Part shown: positions 41,366-50,653 of the stretch, one piece after another
Position numbering within the stretch: position 1 is the first letter of the stretch
Layout: every line of letters starts with the position of its first letter
Assembly: GCA_002483105.1 (NCBI GenBank)
Contig: DLHG01000004.1
Span: 266,581 to 330,580, forward strand
From: Bacteroidetes bacterium UBA7674
Lineage (GTDB): Bacteria; Bacteroidota; Bacteroidia; Chitinophagales; Chitinophagaceae
Direction of reading: 5' to 3'
DNA: 64,000 bases
The notes under the pieces: generated by a model
Databases searched by the model: none
The model's input: the letters and a program-made list of their open reading frames with translations, nothing else
What the model was told of the DNA's origin: nothing
Program-made: the position numbers and the translations under genes

Positions 41366-43051
41366 TTATCGTGTAAAGGTGTAACGTAAAGTATTGGTGT
41401 TATTATTTTCATCAGTAGCTACTATGACCATTGTGTTCTTCCCTTTAGGGCAATGCTCATCAAACTCGTAGAAGAAACTATTTCCATGTTGCTCTAAGAG
41501 CAACCATTGTCCGTTCATCTCAGCCCTGCAGCGCTTTATGGAAGTAATAGCATCCTTCACAGTAAATGTAACACGCTTTGCTTTGGAGAGGTTACTGCCA
41601 TTCTTTACGGCAGGTACTATGGTTGGGAGTTCGTTATCCGCTACTAAGGAATACGCGCCAAAATTCCTGACAGATGCAGTATACCAGCCCTTATCAGTTG
41701 GTGTGGCCGCACGACCATTTGTTGTTTTGCCATCACTGTACCTCATGGCTACTTTATCGCGAAGGCCAAAGGGAATAGTTTTTTCGGGTTTTATGTTCAG
41801 GTCAAAATAATTGTGTACAGGCACATACGACTTACCTATCTCGTAGGTAGAGGAATAACCTGTGGGCGCATCACTCCTGGAGAATATAAAACAAACATCA
41901 TCATACAATGCTGTTTCAGGCAAGGAGAAGTTTACATTAAGGTCATCAAAGCTGTTTTTAGCGTTGGCTTTAAATCGGGCATCACATTTTGGAGCCCCAT
42001 CTGCAGCTACATTTTCTACTCTAAGTGTAAATGCTACCATTGAAGTATTGCCGTTATTGTCTGTCAGCTCAATCCTAACCTTAGCTTCCTGGTCTTGTTC
42101 AATATTCACATTGCCGTCACCGGAAGGGAAATTGTATATATGATCCAGTCCATTCCCTTTCAGCTGAAAAAGACATTGTATCCATTTATCCTTTTGCTCT
42201 TTCGCTTTGTAATCAGCATAGGCGTGGAGATATCGTGTAACATCATAGCCAATATCGTCCAGGCTAATGTCGGTAACCAGCTCGTCATTTACATACAGCT
42301 TTACATTATAGAAATTGAGTGTATTCTCGCTGCCATCCATATAGTCGTTTACATGTATGCCTATTCCGTTGATAGTGCTGCTACTGATAATAATGCCATC
42401 AGCAGGCTGATATACGTCTTTGCTTTTCTTTACTGCTACTAAACGCGGAGCCTGATCGTAGATGCTTTTGCGCATATCGTAAATAGCAACTTCTAATGGC
42501 ACAGGGGCTTTGTTGTCTTTGATATTGAAGCCAAATAATTGAGGATTGAGCGGATGTTCCGTCCTGGTGTCGCGTATCTCAAAGTGAAGATGCGGCGCGC
42601 TGGAAGAACCTGTGTTACCCGAGAATGCTATCTGCTCACCTTTCTTTACAGGAAACTGAGATGCATCCAGTTGCAGGTCGAGGTCCCATTTCTCCGCTTT
42701 ATATTGTTCTGCACGCAGGTACTTTTGGATCTTAGGCGCAAACTTGTTCAGGTGCGCGTATAGCGTAGTATACCCATTAGGATGGGTGATATAGAGCGCA
42801 TGGCCAAAGCCTCCCTTATCCATTTTAATGCGTGAAACATAACCTTCTGCTGCGGCTAGCACAGGTTGGTTTTCTTTGCCGTTGGTTTTTATGTCGAGTC
42901 CGCTATGGAAGTGGCCACCCCGGCATTCGCCAAAGTTACCTGCAAGTAGTATGGGAATGTTGAGGGGGTTACGGAAATAGTCTGTAGGATATTTCTGTGC
43001 AGTAGCAATAAGCGGAAGCAAACAAACGAATAACAAAATCCTTTTCATCAT
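41366..43051 (-). CDS. Secreted M23-family (LytM-like) metallopeptidase with beta-sandwich tail
   Basis: A 561-residue exported peptidase. Signal peptide (MKRILLFVCLLPLIATAQ), then a LytM domain: zinc ligands His49 and Asp53 in FHSGLDIKT, the catalytic His100 in LYAHLNKF, and the HLH ligand in SSAPHLHFEIRD. The remaining 380 or so residues are beta-rich (Ig-like) and of unknown role. Peptidoglycan cross-link hydrolysis during growth is the expected function, as the active site is complete. ATGs at 43051 and 43048 are both possible. A promoter box inside an inverted repeat lies just upstream. Confidence 0.92.
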   Translation of the reverse strand: MMKRILLFVCLLPLIATAQKYPTDYFRNPLNIPILLAGNFGECRGGHFHSGLDIKTNGKENQPVLAAAEGYVSRIKMDKGGFGHALYITHPNGYTTLYAHLNKFAPKIQKYLRAEQYKAEKWDLDLQLDASQFPVKKGEQIAFSGNTGSSSAPHLHFEIRDTRTEHPLNPQLFGFNIKDNKAPVPLEVAIYDMRKSIYDQAPRLVAVKKSKDVYQPADGIIISSSTINGIGIHVNDYMDGSENTLNFYNVKLYVNDELVTDISLDDIGYDVTRYLHAYADYKAKEQKDKWIQCLFQLKGNGLDHIYNFPSGDGNVNIEQDQEAKVRIELTDNNGNTSMVAFTLRVENVAADGAPKCDARFKANAKNSFDDLNVNFSLPETALYDDVCFIFSRSDAPTGYSSTYEIGKSYVPVHNYFDLNIKPEKTIPFGLRDKVAMRYSDGKTTNGRAATPTDKGWYTASVRNFGAYSLVADNELPTIVPAVKNGSNLSKAKRVTFTVKDAITSIKRCRAEMNGQWLLLEQHGNSFFYEFDEHCPKGKNTMVIVATDENNNTNTLRYTFTR

Positions 43052-43060
43052 AGATAATTA

Positions 43061-43079
43061 CTGTGCAAATATAGCACAG
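43061..43079 (-). promoter_or_regulatory. Promoter box inside an inverted repeat upstream of the M23 peptidase gene
   Basis: TATATTTG (43073-43066 on the minus strand) lies within CTGTGC-N7-GCACAG (43061-43079). A protein bound to this dyad would block the -7 element. The box ends 14 bases before the first ATG. Confidence 0.5.
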
Positions 43080-43093
43080 GCAATTTGCTATCG

Positions 43094-43828
43094 CTAATGA
43101 AGTATTGCCTGCAATACCGGCAGAGAGCGTATGTTGCCCAGGTGTTGCGTATGTTGTTGCAGAAAGGCAATGAACCAGTCAAGCAATCTGAACCGCATTT
43201 GCGCACTCATAGCTAAAGCAGGCAAGCTTTGGAATCCCTCTGCTCTGAGTAACCTGTCGAGCATTTGTGCATCCTCATCACTCACATAGGGTGTAATAGC
43301 TGGTGCGTGAGCGGTGAAAGCCCCGTCCTGCAAATTAAGGTGTGGTGTTGTCGCTGAATAGCCACCGCTTATATCATAGCCCAGGAACCGGCTGCACTGA
43401 ATAATAAAGTGTAGGGGGAAATTGGCGACCTCTTCTACAGGCATGGTATCCAGGCGCACAAAATACTCGTGGACAAACTCAAACAGTTCTGATTGTTGCG
43501 CGTGTTCGGGTAGCAAGCGCAACAACAGCTCTACAGAAAACAAAGCGATGCTATTCTTAACTACTTCCTCCTGCAGGGATATATATATGTGAGAAGGATG
43601 AAACTCACGGATGTGTTGCAGATTTTTTTGTGCCTGGTAATACACAGTCAGGTTCAGCAATGTAGCCGGCTGCAAAAGGCCTGCACGCTTCCCTTGCGCC
43701 TTGGCAGTGCGGATGCCTTTTACCAGGTAGGATTGTATTCCGTACTGCTCCGTGAAAATGCTGCAGATAAGGCTGGTTTCACCATACTTTACGGAGCGTA
43801 AAACGATACCTTTTGTAGTCTGCAACAT
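43094..43828 (-). CDS. recO: DNA repair protein RecO
   Basis: RecFOR-pathway mediator that loads RecA on SSB-coated DNA. The 244-residue protein has the N-terminal OB-fold start TKGIVLRSVKYGETSLI and YLVKGIRTAKAQGKRAGLLQP, then an all-helical C-terminal part. No zinc-binding cysteine cluster is seen, which is common in this lineage. It starts 2 bases after the porZ-like gene and is probably in its operon. Identity rests mainly on the N-terminal motif and is strong. Confidence 0.93.
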   Translation of the reverse strand: MLQTTKGIVLRSVKYGETSLICSIFTEQYGIQSYLVKGIRTAKAQGKRAGLLQPATLLNLTVYYQAQKNLQHIREFHPSHIYISLQEEVVKNSIALFSVELLLRLLPEHAQQSELFEFVHEYFVRLDTMPVEEVANFPLHFIIQCSRFLGYDISGGYSATTPHLNLQDGAFTAHAPAITPYVSDEDAQMLDRLLRAEGFQSLPALAMSAQMRFRLLDWFIAFLQQHTQHLGNIRSLPVLQAILH

Positions 43829-43830
43829 AA

Positions 43831-46092
43831 CTATTGCATAAACACTATTTTTCCTGTTGTCTTTTCTGTACCGTCCTTATTGGTAGCAAAGACAAGATAG
43901 ACACCACTTTGGGGACGACGGCCTTTGTAATCCAATCCATTCCAAACTGCTTGTCCACCAAAAGCTGTTGTGCGATAAACCAGTTGTCCTGAAATATCAG
44001 TAATGCGCACGTCAGCATTTTCTACGAAGCCTTTGATGGCTATGGTACCACTATAGCCCGTAGGAACGGGGTTGGGGAAAGTCAATAATTGTTCTTCGTT
44101 CGTCTCACCGCCATCAGTTGCGGTGCCGCGATAGCACACTAAGCCTTTTTCCGTACCTATATATACATCCCCTGATATAGGATCGATAGTAATCTTTTTG
44201 ATGACATTAGATGGGAGAGGGCTGTTCTCTGCTGTAAAACGAGAGACAATTTCCTCCCCCGAGGGTGAAAGCAACCATACGCCATTAGCCGTACCTACCC
44301 ATTTACGATTAGCACCGTCAACCGCGATAGCATAGACGATCTCAGTACCAAATAAAACTCCGGCAAACTGGTCGAATTGTACGATAGGCTGCTCTGCGTC
44401 ACATTGGTTGGTAGTTACAACTTCAGTGCAATTAACAATACCAATACCTGCACGGGTACCGATCCAGATAGCATTATTTTTATCCTTTGCTATTGCGTAA
44501 ACGTCATTGTCGGGAAGATTTCCTGCGCCTGCACCAGCCAGTAGTTGCCTGGAGGCATCATCTGTCTTGTCCTCAAGTGTACCATTATCGTTATATACAA
44601 TTACGCCACTACCACGAGGGCTTACATACCATTTCTGCCCGATGTCGTCTATAATAATATGTGCTCCGCCACCGGGATAGACTGTGTTGTATGGCAGATT
44701 GAATTTATGCCATGTATTATCCAGTGTCTTTGCTGCAAGCTCATTGGTCGTACCAAAGTTATTTACCCACAGTGTATTGTTATCATCCAGCACTAGTCCG
44801 CCTACAGCCCATGTACCAGGGTTCATCAATGTACTTTCCAATATGGGGCTGCCTTCCTTCAGTTGCTGGTGTGTGCCATCAGCCTTTAATATCAACAGCC
44901 CGCTTATAAACGAACCTGCATATATAGTTCCGTCATTACGATCTTTTGTGATAGTAATAAAATCAGTGAATGCATTCAGGTAAGGGTAATTCCGTGAATT
45001 GTAATTTACCCACTGTCCGTCTTTGTATTCAGAAAAGCCATCGGTATTGAATCTGTAAACCCAGTTGTCACTAACTGCACCATGCGCCACCAATACATTT
45101 CTATCGTAGGCATAAATATCGTAAGAGCTGAGACCTGAAGGGCCATTGGGCTTTACATAAGAGATATTGTCCTGTCCTTTTGCAATTCCCTTAGTGTAGT
45201 CTGCTACCCATAGGCTACCATCAGTTAGCAATACAGACTGGCGTGTATCTGTGAACTTATAATTGTAAACATCCTTACTCCAGGTTGTAGCATTATATCC
45301 TTCCACGGTACCATAAGAGCTGACCAATAAATAGCCGTTACCTGCATCAATGTGATCTCCGCCTCCACCAAGGCTCATTAAACCTACCAGGCTGTCTCCC
45401 TGTGCTTTGAATAAAGAATCCTGGTTTGCCGCGAAAAAGATGTTTTGTTCAACCACCGCATCCGGCAGTACCTTGTCTGATATCTTCTGCCATAGGCTGA
45501 ACACCTGCGGACTTGGGCTGTTCCTGTTTATACGATAGATACCGCTACCTGTATTGGCGAAAAAATACTGATTATTCGCAGCGAACGCAAAAACCGGTAT
45601 CGTTATCTCGTTTTGAATAAATTCATAGGTTTCTTTTATTTCTTTCTTTTCCAGGTTCACCACAATGATACCTACGCTGGTACTGATATATGCCAGGCCA
45701 TTTTCGGTATAAACTCCATTTACATCTTTAGTGCCATTGATGACCCTCAGCTTGAAGTCGGGGATGTTATAAAAATTCCGGTCCTTAAACAAGTCTATAT
45801 TACCGTTCTTATACGTAAGGATAGTATAACCTGTGGTCCTATCGTGCGCCACCCAAGCCATGTCTACGTCCGACATACCTTGTGTTTTGCTGTATGCATC
45901 CAACGCACCTGATGCCGGATCGTATGTAAAAAAGGATATCTCTGATGCCGCATATAGCATTCGCCCGTCTGTAGCTATACTGATGACATCATTATACGGC
46001 AGATGGGAGGTCCAGGTACCCACAGGGGCATTCTGGGCATCGGCAGAACAGGTAATAAAGAATAAGGCGGTGAATAGTCTTAAAAGTCTCAT
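43831..46092 (-). CDS. porZ: PorZ-like T9SS beta-propeller protein
   Basis: A 753-residue exported protein close in size to P. gingivalis PorZ (776). The mature N-terminus (PVGTWTSHLPYNDVISIATDG, in parts TWTSHLPYNDV and MLYAASEISFFTYD) is the PorZ beta-propeller start. Two propeller sections rich in NTLWVNNFG- and AIWIGTRAGIGIV-type blades fill residues to about 660. The C-terminal LLTFPNPVPTGYSGT ... SGVYLVFATN is a T9SS type A domain. PorZ belongs to the surface attachment complex and delivers anionic LPS for cargo anchoring. It is upstream of recO in one operon, with a promoter box 10 bases before its ATG. Confidence 0.88.
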   Translation of the reverse strand: MRLLRLFTALFFITCSADAQNAPVGTWTSHLPYNDVISIATDGRMLYAASEISFFTYDPASGALDAYSKTQGMSDVDMAWVAHDRTTGYTILTYKNGNIDLFKDRNFYNIPDFKLRVINGTKDVNGVYTENGLAYISTSVGIIVVNLEKKEIKETYEFIQNEITIPVFAFAANNQYFFANTGSGIYRINRNSPSPQVFSLWQKISDKVLPDAVVEQNIFFAANQDSLFKAQGDSLVGLMSLGGGGDHIDAGNGYLLVSSYGTVEGYNATTWSKDVYNYKFTDTRQSVLLTDGSLWVADYTKGIAKGQDNISYVKPNGPSGLSSYDIYAYDRNVLVAHGAVSDNWVYRFNTDGFSEYKDGQWVNYNSRNYPYLNAFTDFITITKDRNDGTIYAGSFISGLLILKADGTHQQLKEGSPILESTLMNPGTWAVGGLVLDDNNTLWVNNFGTTNELAAKTLDNTWHKFNLPYNTVYPGGGAHIIIDDIGQKWYVSPRGSGVIVYNDNGTLEDKTDDASRQLLAGAGAGNLPDNDVYAIAKDKNNAIWIGTRAGIGIVNCTEVVTTNQCDAEQPIVQFDQFAGVLFGTEIVYAIAVDGANRKWVGTANGVWLLSPSGEEIVSRFTAENSPLPSNVIKKITIDPISGDVYIGTEKGLVCYRGTATDGGETNEEQLLTFPNPVPTGYSGTIAIKGFVENADVRITDISGQLVYRTTAFGGQAVWNGLDYKGRRPQSGVYLVFATNKDGTEKTTGKIVFMQ

Positions 46093-46102
46093 AAATACAA
46101 GT

Positions 46103-46110
46103 CAAATATA
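46103..46110 (-). promoter_or_regulatory. TAnnTTTG (-7) box of porZ-recO
   Basis: TATATTTG on the minus strand, ending 10 bases before the ATG at 46092; the predicted leader is about 6 bases. Confidence 0.55.
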
Positions 46111-46207
46111 CTGAAAATAACGCCTGCACGGCCTTTATATTGCCCTATATATATTATAATATCGTTGTGAGAAAAGGTCGTGTAGTTATTTCTTAACTTA
46201 GCCCCGT

Positions 46208-49045
46208 ATGTCTGAAAAGAAACTTTTTTTACTGGATGCCTACGCGCTGATATTTCGTGCGTATTATGCACTGATCCGTAGTCCGCGTATTACCACCACG
46301 GGTAGGAATACTAATGCGCAATTTGGCTTTACCAATACTTTATTTGATCTCATCAATAAAGAGAAGCCTACGCACCTTGCAGTGGTGTTTGATACGTCAG
46401 CACCCACAGAGCGGCATACTGACTTCGCAGACTATAAAGCCAACAGGCAGGAAACTCCCGAAGACCTTAAAGCGGCGATACCAGATATAAAACGCATTAT
46501 TAAAGGTTTTAACCTACCCTGTATGGAAGCAGACGGATATGAAGCTGATGACGTAATAGCCACACTGGCGCTGGAAGCCGCGGGAATGGGTTATACTGTT
46601 TACATGGTAACACCGGACAAAGACTTCGGGCAAGTGGTGCGCGATAATATCTTTATGTATAAGCCACCCTACCAGGGCAATACTGCCGAAATATATGGGC
46701 CTGCAGAAGTATGCGCCAAATGGGGCATCAAGCGCGTGGACCAAGTAATAGATATATTGGGACTGATGGGCGATGCGGTGGATAATATACCCGGCATAGC
46801 AGGTGTTGGTGAAAAAACCGCTGCGAAATTATTGGCGGAATATGATACAGTGGAAGGCGTACTGGAAAATGCAGATAAGATAAAAGGCGCACTGGGCGAA
46901 AAGGTACGCAATGGCAAGGAAGCAGCCATCATGTCTAAAAAGCTGGCGACAATATATACAGATGCGCCTGTAGCTTTCCATGAGGAAGATTTCCGGGTAA
47001 AGGAAATGAATAAAGACTTGCTGACGGAAGTATTTACAGAACTGGAATTCAGGGCACTGGGTAAGCGCCTGCTTGGGGAAGGATTTAACGCGCTGGAAAA
47101 ATCAGGACCTGTATCTACCGACCTGTTTGGTAATGCAATCAGTCAACCTGTATCCAGAACAGGTATTGCTGCGAGCAATACAGAAGCAGCTGCAGATGAT
47201 AGCGAAGAACTGATGCCGAGCAACCTGAAAACTATTAAAGATGTACCACACGATTACAAACTGGTACAGACGACAGCTGAAATAGACGAACTGGTCAGCA
47301 AGCTATTACAGCAGACTGAAATTGCCTTTGATACAGAGACCACGGGGCTGGACGCAAACATAGCGGAGCTGATAGGCATGAGCTTCAGCTGGAAGCAAGG
47401 AGAGGGCTACTATGTATATGTGCCCGAAGAAAGAAAAGCAGCGGTGCAGATATTGGATCAATTTAAGCCACTATTTGATAAACAAGACATACAATGGGTA
47501 GGCCAGAATATTAAGTATGATATGACCATCCTGAAATGGTATGGTTATCAGCTGAAGGGCAAGATATATGATACCATGCTGGCGCACTATGTGATAGAAC
47601 CGGAAGGCAAGCACGGGATGGATACAATGAGCATCAAATACCTGGGCTACGAACCGGTATCTATAGAAACTCTGATAGGCAAGAAAGGCAAAGGCCAGCA
47701 GAGTATGCGCAGTGTGCCGCTGGAAGAGATAAAGGAATACGCGGCGGAAGATGCCGACATCACTCTACAGCTAAAGAACATCTTCGATCCACTCGTGCAA
47801 CAACAGGATGTATCAGCTGTGCTGAACGAGATAGAGAATCCTTTGCTACCTGTATTGGTAGATATGGAAACTGAAGGTGTGCGAATAGATACAGCCTTCC
47901 TGAGTGAATACTCATTGGAACTGGACAAGGACATAAAGCAAGCCGAGGAAAATGTTTATAAACATGCCGGAGTAACATTCAATCTCGGCTCGCCAAAGCA
48001 ACTGGGTGAAGTGCTGTTTGAGATCATGAAAATTGATGCCGGCGCTAAAAAAACAAAGACAGGACAATATGCTACCGGTGAAGATGTGCTGCAAAAGCTG
48101 CGCAACAAGCACCAGATAGTGGAAGACATTTTGATATACCGTGAGCTGAGCAAACTAAAGAGTACTTATGTCGATTCTCTGCCGTTGCTGATAAATGATC
48201 GCACCGGCCGTGTACATACATCATATAACCAGGCGGTAGCAGTAACAGGCCGACTGAGCAGTACGAACCCCAACCTGCAGAACATACCTATCCGCACCGA
48301 CCGGGGCCGTGAGATACGCCGGGCATTTATTTCACGCGATAGTGACCACGTACTGATATCTGCCGATTACTCTCAAATAGAGCTGCGCATCATTGCCGCT
48401 ATGAGTGGCGATGCCAGCATGATACAGGCATTTAAAGACCATAAAGATATACACACAGCTACAGCCGCAAAAGTGTATGGTGTAGCTGAGGCAGATGTAT
48501 CGTCGCAAATGAGACGCGCTGCAAAGGCTGTGAACTTCGGTATCATATACGGGCAGTCAGCATTTGGGTTGGCAGAGAGTTTAGGTGTAAGCCGTACCGA
48601 AGCCAAAGAGATCATAGAAAACTACTTCCGCGAATATCCGGACATTAAAAAGTACATGGATGGCAATATCAATTTTGCCAAAGAGCATACCTACGTGCAA
48701 ACATTAAAAGGACGTAAACGTTGGTTGAAAGACATACATTCAGCCAACTTCACCGTGCGTGGATATGCAGAGCGAAATGCCATTAATATGCCGATACAAG
48801 GCACCGCGGCTGATATGATAAAGCTGGCAATGATACGTGTGCATGATATGCTAGGAAAAGAAAATATGCAGACGCGCATGATATTGCAAGTGCATGATGA
48901 ATTGATATTTGACACACCAAGAAACGAAATAGAGCAGGTAAAGCAACTGATAAAAGTAGGAATGGAAGGTGCGATGATATTACCGCATGAGGTTCCGGTA
49001 ATGGCTGAAGCAGGGCATGGCGACAACTGGCTGGAAGCGCATTAA
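46208..49045 (+). CDS. polA: DNA polymerase I
   Basis: A 945-residue three-domain polymerase for primer removal and repair synthesis. The 5'-3' exonuclease occupies about 1-290 (LLDAYALIFRAYYAL, YEADDVIATLA, GVGEKTAAKLL). The 3'-5' exonuclease keeps its metal ligands (DTETTGLDAN, NIKYDMTIL, YAAEDADIT), so proofreading is probably active. Polymerase motifs A (DYSQIELRIIAA), B (RRAAKAVNFGIIYG) and C (QVHDELIFD) are complete. It is divergent from porZ and overlaps the convergent GNAT-fold gene by 4 bases. Confidence 0.98.
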   Translation: MSEKKLFLLDAYALIFRAYYALIRSPRITTTGRNTNAQFGFTNTLFDLINKEKPTHLAVVFDTSAPTERHTDFADYKANRQETPEDLKAAIPDIKRIIKGFNLPCMEADGYEADDVIATLALEAAGMGYTVYMVTPDKDFGQVVRDNIFMYKPPYQGNTAEIYGPAEVCAKWGIKRVDQVIDILGLMGDAVDNIPGIAGVGEKTAAKLLAEYDTVEGVLENADKIKGALGEKVRNGKEAAIMSKKLATIYTDAPVAFHEEDFRVKEMNKDLLTEVFTELEFRALGKRLLGEGFNALEKSGPVSTDLFGNAISQPVSRTGIAASNTEAAADDSEELMPSNLKTIKDVPHDYKLVQTTAEIDELVSKLLQQTEIAFDTETTGLDANIAELIGMSFSWKQGEGYYVYVPEERKAAVQILDQFKPLFDKQDIQWVGQNIKYDMTILKWYGYQLKGKIYDTMLAHYVIEPEGKHGMDTMSIKYLGYEPVSIETLIGKKGKGQQSMRSVPLEEIKEYAAEDADITLQLKNIFDPLVQQQDVSAVLNEIENPLLPVLVDMETEGVRIDTAFLSEYSLELDKDIKQAEENVYKHAGVTFNLGSPKQLGEVLFEIMKIDAGAKKTKTGQYATGEDVLQKLRNKHQIVEDILIYRELSKLKSTYVDSLPLLINDRTGRVHTSYNQAVAVTGRLSSTNPNLQNIPIRTDRGREIRRAFISRDSDHVLISADYSQIELRIIAAMSGDASMIQAFKDHKDIHTATAAKVYGVAEADVSSQMRRAAKAVNFGIIYGQSAFGLAESLGVSRTEAKEIIENYFREYPDIKKYMDGNINFAKEHTYVQTLKGRKRWLKDIHSANFTVRGYAERNAINMPIQGTAADMIKLAMIRVHDMLGKENMQTRMILQVHDELIFDTPRNEIEQVKQLIKVGMEGAMILPHEVPVMAEAGHGDNWLEAH

Positions 49046-50202
49046 TCTTTCGACGGCTTAAACGGATGTTTTTCTTCCCAATTCCCTTCTTGTAAGGATA
49101 CATTCTGCTGCTTTCTTAATACAAAGGGGCGGATGAGTGGGTTATTGATGTAGAGAAACGTATGCATGTATTGAGGTTCGCAACCGATGCGTGCCTTGGC
49201 ATCGAGCGCTGTGCGACCGAGTACCAGTTTGCTTTTCCCCAATGCTATCGCCTGTTCTACACTAAAGAAGAGAATATTGAAGTATGATTGCAACTCCGCA
49301 TTCTGAGTATAATCAAACCCGATATAGAACATATCAAACACGTCATGCTTGGCCCATCCGCTGAAGAAGGCAACCATTTCATCGCCTTTATAAGCCGCCC
49401 AAACTCTCAACTTATCTCCATAATGTGCTTTGAGATTTGGTAGGAATTCGGGACTTAACAGTCCGAGTCTTATTTGCTGGTGCTTTACCACCTGCTCGTA
49501 AAGGTTGAATAATTTTTCTTTATTATTGGCAACATCTGTAGCTGACAATTCCTTTATCTCCAGGTCCTTCCATTGTTGCCTTACTTTCCTGAAACGTTGT
49601 GCGTATTTGTGCTTCAATGACTTCTCGTAGTCTGCTATTGTTTTCCATTCTTGGCGTATATTCATCTCCATAGAGATGTCATTGCGAAGCAATAAATATT
49701 CCGGTGCATGGTTCTGAAAATGATCGACCAGGTCTTTAGGCATGTCCTTTACCAATATAGCAGCAGCACGACTGTATTTCAAGGTTGCCTTCAATGCATT
49801 ATAAAAACATTGAAAAGCCTGGTAGGCGCTGATATGAGGTACGTGATAAAAAAATGTGGCATCGTGCCGGAAAAGGTGACCTGACACCAACATCTTAGGT
49901 CGTGCAGTTCTGGCAAATGATGCCCATGCTCTGTGTTGCCAGGGCTTTACCATAGCCTTATTAATATGCTCCGGCCTGAGGTTAAGTAACTGAAAATATG
50001 CTGCTGCAACTGGCGTTCCATCTATCGAAATGAGTGCGTATAAATGCGATATCTCAGGCAAGCCCGCGCCTTCCGTAACGGCGAGCTGGTCTGTATGCAG
50101 GGCATGTCCTTCAGGCAGCAACGTATTCCATTCTATAGGCAACTTCTTGCTGCTGTCGAATAAAACACAACCGAGATCTTTGTTCCTGTTGCAATAATTC
50201 AT
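49042..50202 (-). CDS. FemAB/GNAT-fold acyltransferase-like protein
   Basis: A 386-residue protein with a double-GNAT layout. The C-terminal half (YEKSLKHKYAQRFRKVRQQW, VWAAYKGDEMVAFFSGW, FYIGFDYTQNAEL, LGRTALDAKARIGCEP) fits the FemAB-like/peptidoglycan biosynthesis-like acetyltransferase clan. FemAB proteins add amino acids to peptidoglycan, but many relatives act on other amines, so the substrate is open. It is coupled to the preceding GNAT gene through a one-base TAATG overlap and lies last in the VWA - GNAT - FemAB-like run. Confidence 0.8.
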   Translation of the reverse strand: MNYCNRNKDLGCVLFDSSKKLPIEWNTLLPEGHALHTDQLAVTEGAGLPEISHLYALISIDGTPVAAAYFQLLNLRPEHINKAMVKPWQHRAWASFARTARPKMLVSGHLFRHDATFFYHVPHISAYQAFQCFYNALKATLKYSRAAAILVKDMPKDLVDHFQNHAPEYLLLRNDISMEMNIRQEWKTIADYEKSLKHKYAQRFRKVRQQWKDLEIKELSATDVANNKEKLFNLYEQVVKHQQIRLGLLSPEFLPNLKAHYGDKLRVWAAYKGDEMVAFFSGWAKHDVFDMFYIGFDYTQNAELQSYFNILFFSVEQAIALGKSKLVLGRTALDAKARIGCEPQYMHTFLYINNPLIRPFVLRKQQNVSLQEGNWEEKHPFKPSKD

Positions 50203-50639
50203 TAAATATCCTTTTCCATTACATAATGCGGAATGCCGACTTCGGTAAATAGCGGCGATGTAATGTTGTACCCAAGTTTCGAGTAAAATCGCGCGGCAGT
50301 TTCCCGAGCATGAAGCACAACTTTGGTATACCCTTTGTCTTTGCTTAATGCCTCGGCTGCTGTCATTATTTCGTTACCTACTCCTTTTCCTTGTAACTCC
50401 TCAGCTACGGCCATCTGGCGGAATTTTATGGTGCTTGCATCTTTATGTTGTAGCATAATACACCCAACTACTTTTTCACCTATTTGGGCCGCAAGTATAA
50501 TGTCGTTCTTGTCTGCACTCAAGTCCTCATCAGCTAATGATAAACCGATAGGTTTGCGTAAAATTGCTTCCCGCAAATCATAGACCTGGTTATATTCGGC
50601 ACTGCCTGTCTGTACCTCTTCTATGGCGATAGATTCCAT
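50202..50639 (-). CDS. GNAT-family N-acetyltransferase
   Basis: A 145-residue single GNAT domain. The acetyl-CoA site is MAVAEELQGKGVGNEIMTAAE (in parts VAEELQGKGVG), followed by GYTKVVLHARETAARFYSKLGY, the usual C-terminal signature of the ElaA/YjcF-like group. Substrate unknown. Its stop shares one base with the next gene's ATG, and it begins 14 bases after the VWA gene, so the three are probably one operon. Confidence 0.9.
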   Translation of the reverse strand: MESIAIEEVQTGSAEYNQVYDLREAILRKPIGLSLADEDLSADKNDIILAAQIGEKVVGCIMLQHKDASTIKFRQMAVAEELQGKGVGNEIMTAAEALSKDKGYTKVVLHARETAARFYSKLGYNITSPLFTEVGIPHYVMEKDI

Positions 50640-50653
50640 CTTATGAAGTTAGG

